Source: Chryseobacterium gleum | Lineage (GTDB): Bacteria; Bacteroidota; Bacteroidia; Flavobacteriales_D; Sanyastnellaceae | Assembly (NCBI GenBank): GCA_945878635.1 | Contig: CAMCTV010000009.1 | Location: 1-35,357 of the forward strand | DNA: 35,357 bases | Direction: 5' to 3' | In this document: piece after piece, positions 16,334-24,843 of the stretch | Layout: each line of letters starts with the position of its first letter | Position numbering within the stretch: the first letter of the stretch is position 1 | Translations under genes and position numbers: made by a program | Notes under the pieces: generated by a model | Database searches by the model: none | Seen by the model: only the letters and a program-made list of their open reading frames with translations | What the model was told of the DNA's origin: nothing

Positions 16334-18547
16334 ATGAACATGAGATATTTAATTTTAACGACATTGATTTTGATCCAATCTGTATGGGTCATGGGACAGA
16401 AAAAACTAACCAACGAGTTGATTTGGACAGGCAGCACATTTGCCAGCGAGCGCTTTGAGCAAGGTCCCAGCATGAACGATGGACTGCACTACACCTTGCA
16501 AAAGAGCAACAAGAAATTAGGAGACTATATTGTCAAGTACAGCTATGCGACAGGAGATTCAGTTGGGCTAATCGCTTCGTCGGTGAGTATTTTTAAAAAT
16601 GCTGAGACTGGATTTGGTGGTTATAGCTTCAGCGCAGATGAAAAGAAAATATTGATTGAAACCAAGGAAGAGGCGTTGTACAGATACAGTTATTATGCCA
16701 CCTACTTCATCCATGATTTGAGCACCGGCAAGACTCAAGCTTTGATTGCAGGAGAGAAAAACAAAACCCGCTTGGCTAGTTTTAGTCCTGATGGAAATAA
16801 GGTGGCTTATGTTTATGATAATAACATTTTTATCTACGACATTAATAGGAATAAAACAACAGCAGTAACACAAGATGGCCAATGGAATACCATCATCAAT
16901 GGAGCTACTGATTGGGTTTACGAGGAGGAATTTGCATTGGTTCAAGGCTATCAATGGAGCCCCAATGGTTTGGCCATTGCTTATTTGAAATTCAACGAGA
17001 CGGAAGTTCCTGAATACGGAATGGATTTGTACGGCCAATTGTATCCTGAACGAGTTACATTCAAATATCCCAAGGCTGGGGAAAAAAACAGCCAAGTTTC
17101 AACACATGTTTATGACCTTTCCAACAATAGTACGGTGCATGTATTTTCAGGAAAAGAATCGGACACATACGTCCCTCGTTTCAAATGGCATCCGACAGAT
17201 TATCGATTGTTTGTTTACCAAATGAATCGCTTGCAAAATGAATTGAACATTGTTGGATACAATATTCAAAATGCTTTGAGCAAAGGGAGTAATATTCCAA
17301 CAGCTGAAACTTTGTACCAAGAAAGCAGCAAAACCTACATTGATGTTAATGACAACTTTTACTTTTTAAACAATCAGGAAGGATTCATCATTACCAGCGA
17401 ACAAAACGGATTTCAGCATTTGTATCACTATGACAATAGCGGAAAACTGAAAAAGCAATTGACCCAAGGGGATTGGGAGGTGGTTGATGTATACGGCTTG
17501 GATGAGAAGAACAATGTTTACTTCTCTTCCAATGAAAAAACACTGGGTAAGAGCATTCAGCGTGTGAATCTAAAAGGAAAGAATGAGTATTGGATGGGAA
17601 AAAAGTATGATGGCGGAACTTATGATGCGAGCTTTAGCAAGGGCATGAAGTATTGCATCATCACCCACTCCAATGCCAATCAACCTTCCACCATCACCTT
17701 GCACAACGAGACAGGATCAATGTTGAGAACGCTAGTGGCGAATGAAAAATTGAAATCTACACTTGCTGAATATTGCAGCAGCAAAAAAGAATTCATGACC
17801 TTCACCCTTCCGCAAGGACATACCTTAAATGCATGGATAATGATGCCCGAGAATATGGACAGGTCCAAAAAATATCCAGTTGTGTTTGTGATTTATGGCG
17901 GGCCTGGAAGAAACACAGTGATGGACATGTATGAAGGTCGCAACTATTTGTGGCATCAACTTTTGACGCAACAGGGTTACATTGTGGTCAGCGTGGATCC
18001 AAGAGGAACACAATTCCGTGGACGTGATTTTAAACATGCCACCTACTTGCAATTGGGCAAATTGGAAACCGAAGATTTCATGGGAGCAGCTAAACTATTG
18101 GCTGACTTTCCCAATGTGGATGACAACCGCATCAACATGCAAGGATGGAGCTTTGGTGGATACATGACCTCTTTGTGCATGACCAAAGGAGCAGATGTTT
18201 TTCACGCAGGTATCGCAGTTGCTCCGGTAACCAACTGGAAATATTATGACAGTATTTATACAGAGCGCTTCTTGCGCACGCCGCAAGAGAATAAAAGCGG
18301 ATACGAAGACAATTCACCTGTGAACTATGCCAAGATGTTGAATGGTCCGTTCTTGTTGGTTCACGGATCAGCCGATGACAACGTTCATTATCAAAATGCG
18401 ATGGACTTTGCGGAGGCTTTGATTCAAGCCAATAAGCCATTTGACTTCTTCTCATATCCCAACAAGAATCATGGTATATCAGGAGGAAAAACAAGATTGC
18501 ATTTGTTTGAAAAGATGACTCAGTTTCTATTGGAGAATGGCCATTGA
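16334..18547 (+). CDS. Dipeptidyl peptidase IV-like S9 peptidase
   Basis: A 737-aa exported serine peptidase. A signal peptide (MRYLILTTLILIQSVWVMGQ) suits the periplasm. The N-terminal propeller contains DWVYEEEFALVQGY, whose glutamates bind the substrate amino end in DPP IV. The alpha/beta-hydrolase domain has GGPGRNTVMD, then the nucleophile in GWSFGGY (S606), HGSADDNVH (D681) and KNHGI (H713), a complete triad in the usual order. It would cut Xaa-Pro or Xaa-Ala dipeptides from peptide amino ends. It overlaps the next gene by 11 bp, so both probably share an operon for breakdown of protein and glycan. The gene starts 52 bp from the divergent GlcD-like gene. Confidence 0.9.
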   Translation: MNMRYLILTTLILIQSVWVMGQKKLTNELIWTGSTFASERFEQGPSMNDGLHYTLQKSNKKLGDYIVKYSYATGDSVGLIASSVSIFKNAETGFGGYSFSADEKKILIETKEEALYRYSYYATYFIHDLSTGKTQALIAGEKNKTRLASFSPDGNKVAYVYDNNIFIYDINRNKTTAVTQDGQWNTIINGATDWVYEEEFALVQGYQWSPNGLAIAYLKFNETEVPEYGMDLYGQLYPERVTFKYPKAGEKNSQVSTHVYDLSNNSTVHVFSGKESDTYVPRFKWHPTDYRLFVYQMNRLQNELNIVGYNIQNALSKGSNIPTAETLYQESSKTYIDVNDNFYFLNNQEGFIITSEQNGFQHLYHYDNSGKLKKQLTQGDWEVVDVYGLDEKNNVYFSSNEKTLGKSIQRVNLKGKNEYWMGKKYDGGTYDASFSKGMKYCIITHSNANQPSTITLHNETGSMLRTLVANEKLKSTLAEYCSSKKEFMTFTLPQGHTLNAWIMMPENMDRSKKYPVVFVIYGGPGRNTVMDMYEGRNYLWHQLLTQQGYIVVSVDPRGTQFRGRDFKHATYLQLGKLETEDFMGAAKLLADFPNVDDNRINMQGWSFGGYMTSLCMTKGADVFHAGIAVAPVTNWKYYDSIYTERFLRTPQENKSGYEDNSPVNYAKMLNGPFLLVHGSADDNVHYQNAMDFAEALIQANKPFDFFSYPNKNHGISGGKTRLHLFEKMTQFLLENGH

Positions 18548-21371
18548 TAAACTGCTATTTCTGATGGGCATCCTTTTCTTGCCCATGTTCCATCAGGGGC
18601 AAGAGCGATTGTTCTTCAAAGAAAAAGTGGATGGAGAAGATATTCAATATTTCTCTCCTTACCATGAGTTTGCGCCTTTGGCCTTGTTGACCCGGTGCAA
18701 TGGTGAATCCCCGATCCGATTCAAAGGGCAATTGCCTAAATCAAAAAATCAGCGTTGCTCCTATGAATTCCTGATGGGTCACTCCAGCGGGACCAGTGGT
18801 GGAGACCGAAATTTTGATATTTATCTCAATGGCCACCTACTCTGCACCATGACAACCAAGGCCAAACAAAAAAACCTTGGATCAATGGTTGTATATCAAG
18901 ACAACGAAGTTTCTGTTGTGTTTGACATTTTGGAATATGACATCAATGGTGATGCATTTGGGCATTTGATTATTTCAGTGCCCATTGAAAGAGTAAAGGA
19001 AGAAGCGTTATTTGAGATATTTGGAACTTCTCAAGTCATCAGCAGAGATTGGATGATGGTATTTCAATATGTGCCACAATTAGAAGTGAATTGCCAAGCC
19101 ACTTCTTTGATTTACAGAAAAGGAGAAAGAAGATGCATACAAATCAGCGCCAACAATTTTGAAAAGGAATCGATTCAAATTCGCTTGAGCAGCAGAAATA
19201 TAGACACCATTTTATCGCTTAATCCAGGATACAATTTATTGAGTATCCCATCTTATCCCAAATCGTTTAGCGGAGTGGATACCCTCATGATTACGCATTA
19301 TCACAAAGATTTTGAATCTCCGTTAAAAATCTTTCATTTGAAAGTACTGCCCCACAAGCATTACGAGATGAATATCATTCACCACAGCCACAATGACATT
19401 GGGTATTCTCATCACCAAACGGAGGTAGAAAGAATTCAAACCAAGAATATTCGGTCCGCCATGCGATGGATTGAAAAAGCAAAGGCTGAAAGTCAAGAAG
19501 TGTATTGGCACATTGAATCGTTGTGGGCGGTAGAAAATTTCATGAAAGTGGCCAGCGACCAGGAGAAAAACCAGTTTGTATTTTATGTCAAAAGTGGAAA
19601 TTTGGTTCTATCCGCCAATTATGCCAATATTCTCAATGGGCTGTGCCATCCAGAGGAATTAAAATGGACATTGGAATATGCACAGAAGCTTCAATCGATT
19701 ACGGGAAGAGATATCCGAAATGCCATGATTACTGATATTCCTGGGATAACCTATTCAGCGCTCAATAATTACGTACAAAATAACATCCCTTTCCTTTCCT
19801 TGGGGCCCAATTATGTTGAAAAACATGCGGATCATGGAGATCGCGTTGGTAGTGTGATTGAACAAACTGGAGATACTTATTTTTATTGGCATCCCAATAA
19901 AACCTCCCAAGAAAAAGTGTTGGTATGGACTGCTGGAAAAGGCTACTCTTATTTTCACAATATTCAGGACAATGAGAAACAGTTTCAATGGGAAAAACGC
20001 ATTGCCAAATATGCAGATGAATTGACTGCTAAAAAGTATCCGCTTGACCTTGTGCAATTGCGTTACACCAAAAATGCAGACAACGGACCGGTGGACACTA
20101 CCCTGCACACCTTTGTTCAAAATTGGAACAATGTATACAGCAGCCCTACCCTTTCCATAGCCTCACTGGACCAATTGTATTTTAAAATAGAGAAAAACTA
20201 CGAGGCCATAGGTCATGTATATGGCGGTGAAATTTCGCCGTACTGGGAAGATGGCGCACTGTCCACTGCAAAAGAGGAAATAGAGATTAGACAGGTGGTA
20301 CAAAGGCTTTTGCAACTGGAAGAGCGATGGAACAACACAGAAAGAGACAAGTCGCCCTCCATTGACTTTTACTCCATTCATCGGGATATCGTGCTTTACC
20401 ATGAGCATACATGGGGATCGTGGTGCAGTATCTCAGATCCTTATTCTCCATTTACTACTCAGCAATGGCATTACAAAAAATCATTCTTGACCGAAGCTAG
20501 ACGCAAGTTGAAGGAAATTGAGGAAGTAATCAATCGGTATTCAGAAATAAAAACAGAAACAGAAAGAGAAAGAGAAAGAGAAAGAGAATCTAATTTAAAT
20601 CATGGCAAAATCATTCCCGTTCAATTCATGTACATTAACTCAGTGACTGGAGGAATTAGTGGATTGAAATTGAGTAATGAAAAGTCAATGTTCACCCAAA
20701 CAATCCCCATTGAAAAGCCAACCAGCATGGGTCCAATAGGTGAAAGATTCATGATGAATCTTGAATATCTTCCTGTTTTCTCTCCTGTTTATTGCATAGG
20801 AATTAATCCAACCAAATATTGTTTTCCAACGATAACCATTCCATCACAAACAGACAATGACAGTTTGCAAAATATTCAAGTTCATGGCGAGTGGAATACG
20901 GACATTGGTCAAATGACAGCAGACTGGCAATACCGCTTGAACAAGAAAGCCGGTGAGATTGAAATCAGTGTCAAGATTGAAAAAGACTCTACGCTCGAAA
21001 AAGAATCATTGCATTTCTTACTGAGCACAAATGCCGATGCGGAACGGTTGACCTATGGTACAACACCATTGGAATATCCAACAAGTCAACTTCCTGGATC
21101 CAACAAAGAATTTATTTGCAGTGAAGGAAACATTGTCCTTCATTACATGGATTATGATTGGGTAATAGAAAGCAACGATTTACCATTGATTGAAATTTGC
21201 CAACCCATTGACGAAACGCAGTCCATGGGGGCTAAAGTTTGGAAACGAGAACCCCAATCCATCGAGCAATTGTACTTGTACGTCTTCAATAACTATTGGC
21301 ATACCAACTACAAGGCTGAGCAAGGAGGCACATTGGCTTTCAAGGTCAAATTTTCACTGAAAGCCAAATAA
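18537..21371 (+). CDS. GH38-type alpha-mannosidase-like glycosidase
   Basis: A 944-aa protein with a weak signal peptide (KLLFLMGILFLPMFHQGQ). A large N-terminal region of about 280 residues, rich in beta strands, precedes the catalytic part. This opens with HHSHNDIGYSHHQTE at about residues 282-296, the family's metal-binding HND motif, and has MITDIPGITYS with the likely nucleophile at about D400. Family GH38 enzymes are retaining alpha-mannosidases with zinc. A C-terminal beta region follows. The order, with an extra N-terminal part, differs from classical GH38, so the substrate may not be mannose. A Glu/Arg low-complexity tract, encoded by a 6-bp repeat, sits between the catalytic and C-terminal parts. 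Starts inside the DPP IV gene end; the stop is 3 nt from the converging SGNH gene stop. Confidence 0.75.
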   Translation: MAIDKLLFLMGILFLPMFHQGQERLFFKEKVDGEDIQYFSPYHEFAPLALLTRCNGESPIRFKGQLPKSKNQRCSYEFLMGHSSGTSGGDRNFDIYLNGHLLCTMTTKAKQKNLGSMVVYQDNEVSVVFDILEYDINGDAFGHLIISVPIERVKEEALFEIFGTSQVISRDWMMVFQYVPQLEVNCQATSLIYRKGERRCIQISANNFEKESIQIRLSSRNIDTILSLNPGYNLLSIPSYPKSFSGVDTLMITHYHKDFESPLKIFHLKVLPHKHYEMNIIHHSHNDIGYSHHQTEVERIQTKNIRSAMRWIEKAKAESQEVYWHIESLWAVENFMKVASDQEKNQFVFYVKSGNLVLSANYANILNGLCHPEELKWTLEYAQKLQSITGRDIRNAMITDIPGITYSALNNYVQNNIPFLSLGPNYVEKHADHGDRVGSVIEQTGDTYFYWHPNKTSQEKVLVWTAGKGYSYFHNIQDNEKQFQWEKRIAKYADELTAKKYPLDLVQLRYTKNADNGPVDTTLHTFVQNWNNVYSSPTLSIASLDQLYFKIEKNYEAIGHVYGGEISPYWEDGALSTAKEEIEIRQVVQRLLQLEERWNNTERDKSPSIDFYSIHRDIVLYHEHTWGSWCSISDPYSPFTTQQWHYKKSFLTEARRKLKEIEEVINRYSEIKTETERERERERESNLNHGKIIPVQFMYINSVTGGISGLKLSNEKSMFTQTIPIEKPTSMGPIGERFMMNLEYLPVFSPVYCIGINPTKYCFPTITIPSQTDNDSLQNIQVHGEWNTDIGQMTADWQYRLNKKAGEIEISVKIEKDSTLEKESLHFLLSTNADAERLTYGTTPLEYPTSQLPGSNKEFICSEGNIVLHYMDYDWVIESNDLPLIEICQPIDETQSMGAKVWKREPQSIEQLYLYVFNNYWHTNYKAEQGGTLAFKVKFSLKAK
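20553..20588 (+). repeat. 6-bp microsatellite inside the glycosidase gene
   Basis: Purine-rich copies of GAAAGA/GAAACA, coding for alternating Glu and Arg (TERERERERE). Six-base slips would keep the frame, so length may vary among strains without harming the protein. Confidence 0.75.
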
Positions 21372-21374
21372 AAC

Positions 21375-22163
21375 TTACCTCTCCGTTATCGAGGCCAAAA
21401 TAGCTGTTGCAAGTTTTTGATTTCCTCTGCGGTTGAGGTGAAAAAAGTCGCGATACAAATCTTGATCACTGACATATTGAGAACAAACAGAATCGAAATC
21501 GACTATTCGAATGTTGTCTTTTAATACACTCTCATTGATTTTTTGCTCCAGTGCATCTCGATAGCAAGAAATATTATTGACATCACAACCCTGCCACCAG
21601 GCAAAGAATTGATTCCGAACGCGCTTTATCCAAGGAAACAAAGCAGTAGATTCCTCAATAGCAAAAGTGGGCAGCTCAACAATGATGGGAAAAGCCCCCA
21701 TACTTATGATACGTTCTGCAATCCAAAGCGTATGTTGAGCATAGAAATCAGGTCCAAATTGACCAGAGGCATCATTAACACCGATGATGACCACAACATA
21801 CTCCCATTGTTGTTGCGCGAAATGGGACAATGGAGATGGCTGGGTAATCATATGGTACAAGTCTTTTGAGGTGGCTCCGCAGAATCCAAATGACTTTGCG
21901 TCTGCATTCCGTCCAGCAGCTTTCAAACCTTCTTCAACAAAGTGCCCAACTTCTCCATTGTGAATCCAAGAATCTCCAATAAAGGCAATATTCAAAGTGG
22001 TATCAATGGACAATCGCTGAGAAATGGGCCATTCCTTCGGATGCGGAGAATCAGGCAAAATATGAGGTGCAAAGGCAAATCTTTGATGCCAATACAGGAT
22101 CAAGAGTCCTAAAATCAAGGTCAATAACCAGGTAAACGACCAAGATAAAGATGAGCGAGTCAT
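21375..22163 (-). CDS. SGNH/GDSL hydrolase, membrane anchored
   Basis: A 262-aa protein with one N-terminal membrane segment at about residues 8-25 (FTWLLTLILGLLILYW). The four SGNH blocks are visible: AFIGDSW with nucleophile S65, the Gly block SFGFCGATSKD, IIGVNDASG with the Asn, and DFFHLNRRGN with D239 and H242. Such enzymes hydrolyse esters, for example acetyl groups on glycans or lipids. The active part would face the periplasm. Its gene converges on the GH38-type gene with only 3 nt between stops; a shared role in glycan deacylation is possible but unproven. The start is 23 nt from the promoter box of the next tRNA gene on the other strand. Confidence 0.83.
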   Translation of the reverse strand: MTRSSLSWSFTWLLTLILGLLILYWHQRFAFAPHILPDSPHPKEWPISQRLSIDTTLNIAFIGDSWIHNGEVGHFVEEGLKAAGRNADAKSFGFCGATSKDLYHMITQPSPLSHFAQQQWEYVVVIIGVNDASGQFGPDFYAQHTLWIAERIISMGAFPIIVELPTFAIEESTALFPWIKRVRNQFFAWWQGCDVNNISCYRDALEQKINESVLKDNIRIVDFDSVCSQYVSDQDLYRDFFHLNRRGNQKLATAILASITER

Positions 22164-22186
22164 GAGAACGAAACTAAGGAAAAAAA

Positions 22187-22218
22187 TTTGTGAAAGTGGA
22201 ATAAACCCCTATATTTGC
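22187..22218 (+). promoter_or_regulatory. Promoter of tRNA-Arg(ACG)
   Basis: TTTG (22187-22190), exactly 19 nt, TATATTTGC (22210-22218): a full match to the phylum's promoter, 16 nt before the tRNA. Confidence 0.8.
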
Positions 22219-22234
22219 ACACGCATTAAGCGAT

Positions 22235-22308
22235 GGCACCGTAGCTCAATTGGATAGAGCATCTGACTACGGATCAGAAGGTTTGGGGTTCGACTCCCTA
22301 CGGTGTCA
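22235..22308 (+). tRNA. tRNA-Arg (ACG)
   Basis: Acceptor GGCACCG with CGGTGTC (one G-T pair), anticodon arm TCTGA, loop CTACGGA, TCAGA giving anticodon ACG, T arm GGGGTTCGACTCCC. No encoded CCA. Confidence 0.94.
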
Positions 22309-22316
22309 CTGAAAAG

Positions 22317-22343
22317 CCCTGGGTATATCCCGGGGATTTTTTT
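22317..22343 (+). terminator. Intrinsic terminator after tRNA-Arg(ACG)
   Basis: CCCTGGG, loop TATAT, CCCGGGG, then A and seven T. One T-G pair in a 7-bp stem. Confidence 0.85.
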
Positions 22344-22440
22344 ACTTCCAATTTTCAAATGTAAAACTATAATTTTACCATAATCTTTATTTAGTAAAAC
22401 TTTAGCATTACTTTTATTGCAATAATCGAATCACCAAATC

Positions 22441-22899
22441 GTGAAAAACAAAAAATTATACCTTGCTCAATTGGATCAAAAGTTGTCTCCTTTCGAAGCT
22501 GCCAAACTATCTATTCGACCAGCTATGGGCTGGGTGAAAACAATTCGCACATCCCTGGGTATGTCCATGGAGCAATTGGGCAGAAAATTAGGGGTAAGCA
22601 AGCAAAGCGTCCAGCATTTAGAGAAAAGAGAAAGCACAGGGTCAATAACATTATCAGCTTTGAATGATGTCGCCAAAGCATTGGACATGGAGCTGGTGTA
22701 TGGATTTGTTCCCAAAGGAGGAAGCGTGGTTCATTTGGTGGAAGAAAAGGCCCGGAAAATGGCTACCGACATCGTCATGCGCACATCCCACAATATGAAT
22801 CTCGAAGACCAAGCGGTATCGTATCAAAGATTGAACAAGGCCATCGAAGAGCGCACAAAAGAAATCATGCAACAATTGCCCAAAGCATTATGGGATTAA
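22441..22899 (+). CDS. Mobile mystery protein A (HTH partner)
   Basis: A 152-aa protein with a GTG start at 22441. A Cro/C1-type helix-turn-helix lies at about residues 40-85: SMEQLGRKLGVSKQSVQHLEKRES then GSITLSALNDVAKALDMEL. The beginning (AQLDQKLSPFEAAKLSIRPAMGWVKTIR) and the GFVPKG turn are characteristic of the family called mobile mystery protein A, found next to mobile mystery protein B in many genomes. It probably represses the pair and may act as antitoxin to the Fic protein. Its gene overlaps the next by 10 bp. It starts about 130 bp behind a tRNA gene, a common place for acquired DNA. Confidence 0.85.
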   Translation: MKNKKLYLAQLDQKLSPFEAAKLSIRPAMGWVKTIRTSLGMSMEQLGRKLGVSKQSVQHLEKRESTGSITLSALNDVAKALDMELVYGFVPKGGSVVHLVEEKARKMATDIVMRTSHNMNLEDQAVSYQRLNKAIEERTKEIMQQLPKALWD

Positions 22900-23486
22900 A
22901 ACAGACATACACTTCTGGACAAACCCCCATCAATGAAGAAGAAAGCGAGGGACTCAAAATTCTCACCATCACCACACAAGGCGAACTCAATGAATTTGAA
23001 CAACACAACATTGAGCACGCGATGGTCTGGCTTCTTTCGCAGCGGCTCACAGCACAACAATTGCTAACCGAATCCTTTATTAAGAAATTGCACGCCAAAA
23101 TGTATGGGGAAGTTTGGAAATGGGCGGGAAAGTTTAGAACAAGTGAAAAGAATTTAGGAGTCCCGCACTATTTGATCAGCACTGAACTGAAACGATTATT
23201 GGACGACACCCAATATTGGATCTCCAACGCCACCTTTTCGCCAGATGAAATAGCCATTCGATTCAAGCATCGCTTGGTATGTACTCACTGCTTTCCCAAC
23301 GGAAATGGAAGACATAGCCGCGTTATGTCTGATCTTATCATTGAAAAAATATTTGGCCTACCCCACTTCACCTGGGGCCACTCACCATTATCCGAGCATG
23401 ATTCCGCCAGAACAAAATATTTGGCCGCTTTGAAGAAAGCAGATCTCCATGACTACCAAGATTTGATGGACTTTGCGAGAAGTTAA
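22890..23486 (+). CDS. Mobile mystery protein B (Fic-domain protein)
   Basis: A 198-aa Fic protein. The core motif THCFPNGNGRHSR is at residues 132-144, with catalytic H133; Fic enzymes transfer AMP or another nucleotide part to a protein hydroxyl. The usual acidic residue before GNGR is N137 here, as in my memory of this family. The N-terminal TPINEEESEGL region corresponds to the family's TPLDxDExEGL start. The pair with protein A is known from mobile DNA and behaves like a toxin-antitoxin or regulatory module, but its biological effect is not established. The target is unknown. A dispersed repeat follows directly. Confidence 0.87.
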   Translation: MGLKQTYTSGQTPINEEESEGLKILTITTQGELNEFEQHNIEHAMVWLLSQRLTAQQLLTESFIKKLHAKMYGEVWKWAGKFRTSEKNLGVPHYLISTELKRLLDDTQYWISNATFSPDEIAIRFKHRLVCTHCFPNGNGRHSRVMSDLIIEKIFGLPHFTWGHSPLSEHDSARTKYLAALKKADLHDYQDLMDFARS

Positions 23487-23559
23487 AGATGATAAAAACA
23501 AAATCAATCGACACCTTTGTTCTTCAAGACAACATAATCACCCAAATTTTTTCCTGGAC

Positions 23560-23754
23560 CTCATCCGGCTATCCGTTTCAAGCTTTTTACTTTGCAAAAA
23601 GGCTTTCCACTGCTATCCGGGGTATGGGGAAAGGCCTACGGCAAAGTCGCTGCGGAATTAACGTTTTAAGAATGTTCGCCATTTCAACATAACCGAGCGT
23701 TTACTCTTTTGACAATTCCTTCTCACATTTTTCCACTTTAACTTTTGCCGTAGG
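23560..23754 (+). repeat. GCTATCCG hairpin repeat, copy 1
   Basis: GGCTATCCG (23568-23576), a hairpin of AAGCTTTTT and AAAAAGGCTT (23581-23606), then TCCACTGCTATCCGGGG (23607-23623). An outer inverted repeat, CCTACGGCAAAGT (23636-23648) with ACTTTTGCCGTAGG (23741-23754), follows. A related arrangement occurs on the minus strand at 31146-31216. This fills most of the 378-bp gap between the Fic gene and the WYL gene; I see no gene in the gap. Confidence 0.65.
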
Positions 23755-23774
23755 TTTTGATTACAATTTTTTAT

Positions 23775-23852
23775 TTTGTCAAATAAAACCACTTTCTTTG
23801 TCATATAAGGTCAATGTTGCTTTTGGTATTATCATTCTGACTTTATTTGTCA
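23775..23852 (+). promoter_or_regulatory. Three TTTGTCA boxes upstream of the WYL gene
   Basis: TTTGTCA occurs at 23775-23781, 23797-23803 and 23846-23852, the last 12 bp before the chosen ATG. The first two are 22 bp apart, about two helical turns. They may be binding sites of the WYL regulator itself. Confidence 0.35.
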
Positions 23853-23864
23853 AGATTTTTTATC

Positions 23865-24728
23865 ATGTTCAATCAAAACAGAATTTATAGGGTTTTTCAA
23901 CTGATTCATTTTTTGAAATCAAAACCGTCCAAACCCATTCGCAGCATCGCCAAACGTCTTGAAGCTTCTGAAAGAACCGTATACCGGTACTTGGATATGC
24001 TCAAAGATCTGGGATTTGATGTTGTTCGAGATGACAACAACCGATACGCATTGAATGCTGAGTCACCATTCGATACTCCTACATTCACTTCACAAGAGGC
24101 ACAATACCTCAAACGACTTGTTCAAACCAGTGGTAAAAAAGTGCAACTCAACGCCAGTATCCTTCAAAAATTGGCTCATCTGTATGACGATCCCTTGAAC
24201 ACCAACTTGATTGTTCAAGCTCAAATTGGACAATGGGTAGAAACCATCAGTCATGCAATCATCGATAAGAAACAAATCAAAATTGAACAATACGCCTCCG
24301 CCAATAGCCTCTCCATCTCTGATCGAATTATCGAACCCATTTGCTTCACCGATAACTATAGGTCCATTGCCGCTTTCGAGCCCCTGACGCAACGCTGCAA
24401 ATTCTTCAACCTAGAACGCATGGGCAACGTCGTAATGCTAGACAAGAAGTTTGCTCACGAAGCAAAACACGAGTTCAGACCACCCGATGCTTTTGGTTTT
24501 CAAGGAGACCAAACCAATAAAGTTATTGAACTGTCCATGAATCTCAGAGCTTATCTCATTTTAAAAGAAGAATACCCCATGTGCATCGCTCGTATTGTCA
24601 ATAAAGACAATTACCACCTAAAGATCAAAGTGCAAGGTTTCATGGCGCCTGCAAGATTTGTCAAAGGAATGAAAGAGGATGTCAAAGTGCTAGGATCAAA
24701 AGCGTTTATTGAATACTTGAAGGGATGA
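23865..24728 (+). CDS. WYL-domain transcriptional regulator
   Basis: A 287-aa regulator starting at ATG 23865; a TTG upstream would add six residues. An HTH_11 domain covers about residues 7-60: FQLIHFLKSKPSKPIRSIAK, RLEASERTVYRYLDMLKDLG, then the wing FDVVRDDNNRYAL. The WYL region follows at about 125-190 with IIDKKQIKIEQYASANS and NYRSIAAFEPLTQRCKFFNLERM, replacing the strict W-Y-L residues, and a C-terminal WCX-like part ends in VLGSKAFIEYLKG. WYL proteins sense nucleotides or nucleic acids and often control defence or DNA-damage genes. No clear target operon is adjacent except the Fic pair upstream. Its stop codon lies in the first unit of a minisatellite. Confidence 0.8.
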   Translation: MFNQNRIYRVFQLIHFLKSKPSKPIRSIAKRLEASERTVYRYLDMLKDLGFDVVRDDNNRYALNAESPFDTPTFTSQEAQYLKRLVQTSGKKVQLNASILQKLAHLYDDPLNTNLIVQAQIGQWVETISHAIIDKKQIKIEQYASANSLSISDRIIEPICFTDNYRSIAAFEPLTQRCKFFNLERMGNVVMLDKKFAHEAKHEFRPPDAFGFQGDQTNKVIELSMNLRAYLILKEEYPMCIARIVNKDNYHLKIKVQGFMAPARFVKGMKEDVKVLGSKAFIEYLKG

Positions 24729-24821
24729 AGGGATGAAGGGATGAAGGGGTGAAGGGATGAAGGGATGAAGGGATGAAGGGATGAAGGGATGAAGGGGTGA
24801 GGGATGAAGGGGTGAGGGATG
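24718..24821. repeat. 8-bp minisatellite (GATGAAGG)n
   Basis: About thirteen near-perfect copies of AGGGATGA, with AGGGGTGA variants and two 7-bp copies near the end. It fills the gap between the converging WYL and flavin-reductase genes and includes the WYL stop codon. Confidence 0.92.
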
Positions 24822-24843
24822 TCTAAGTGATGTTCAGTGGAAC

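Noticed and set aside
24718-24821. A CRISPR array
   Set aside because: Units are 8 bp with no spacers; it is a simple minisatellite, and no cas gene is present.
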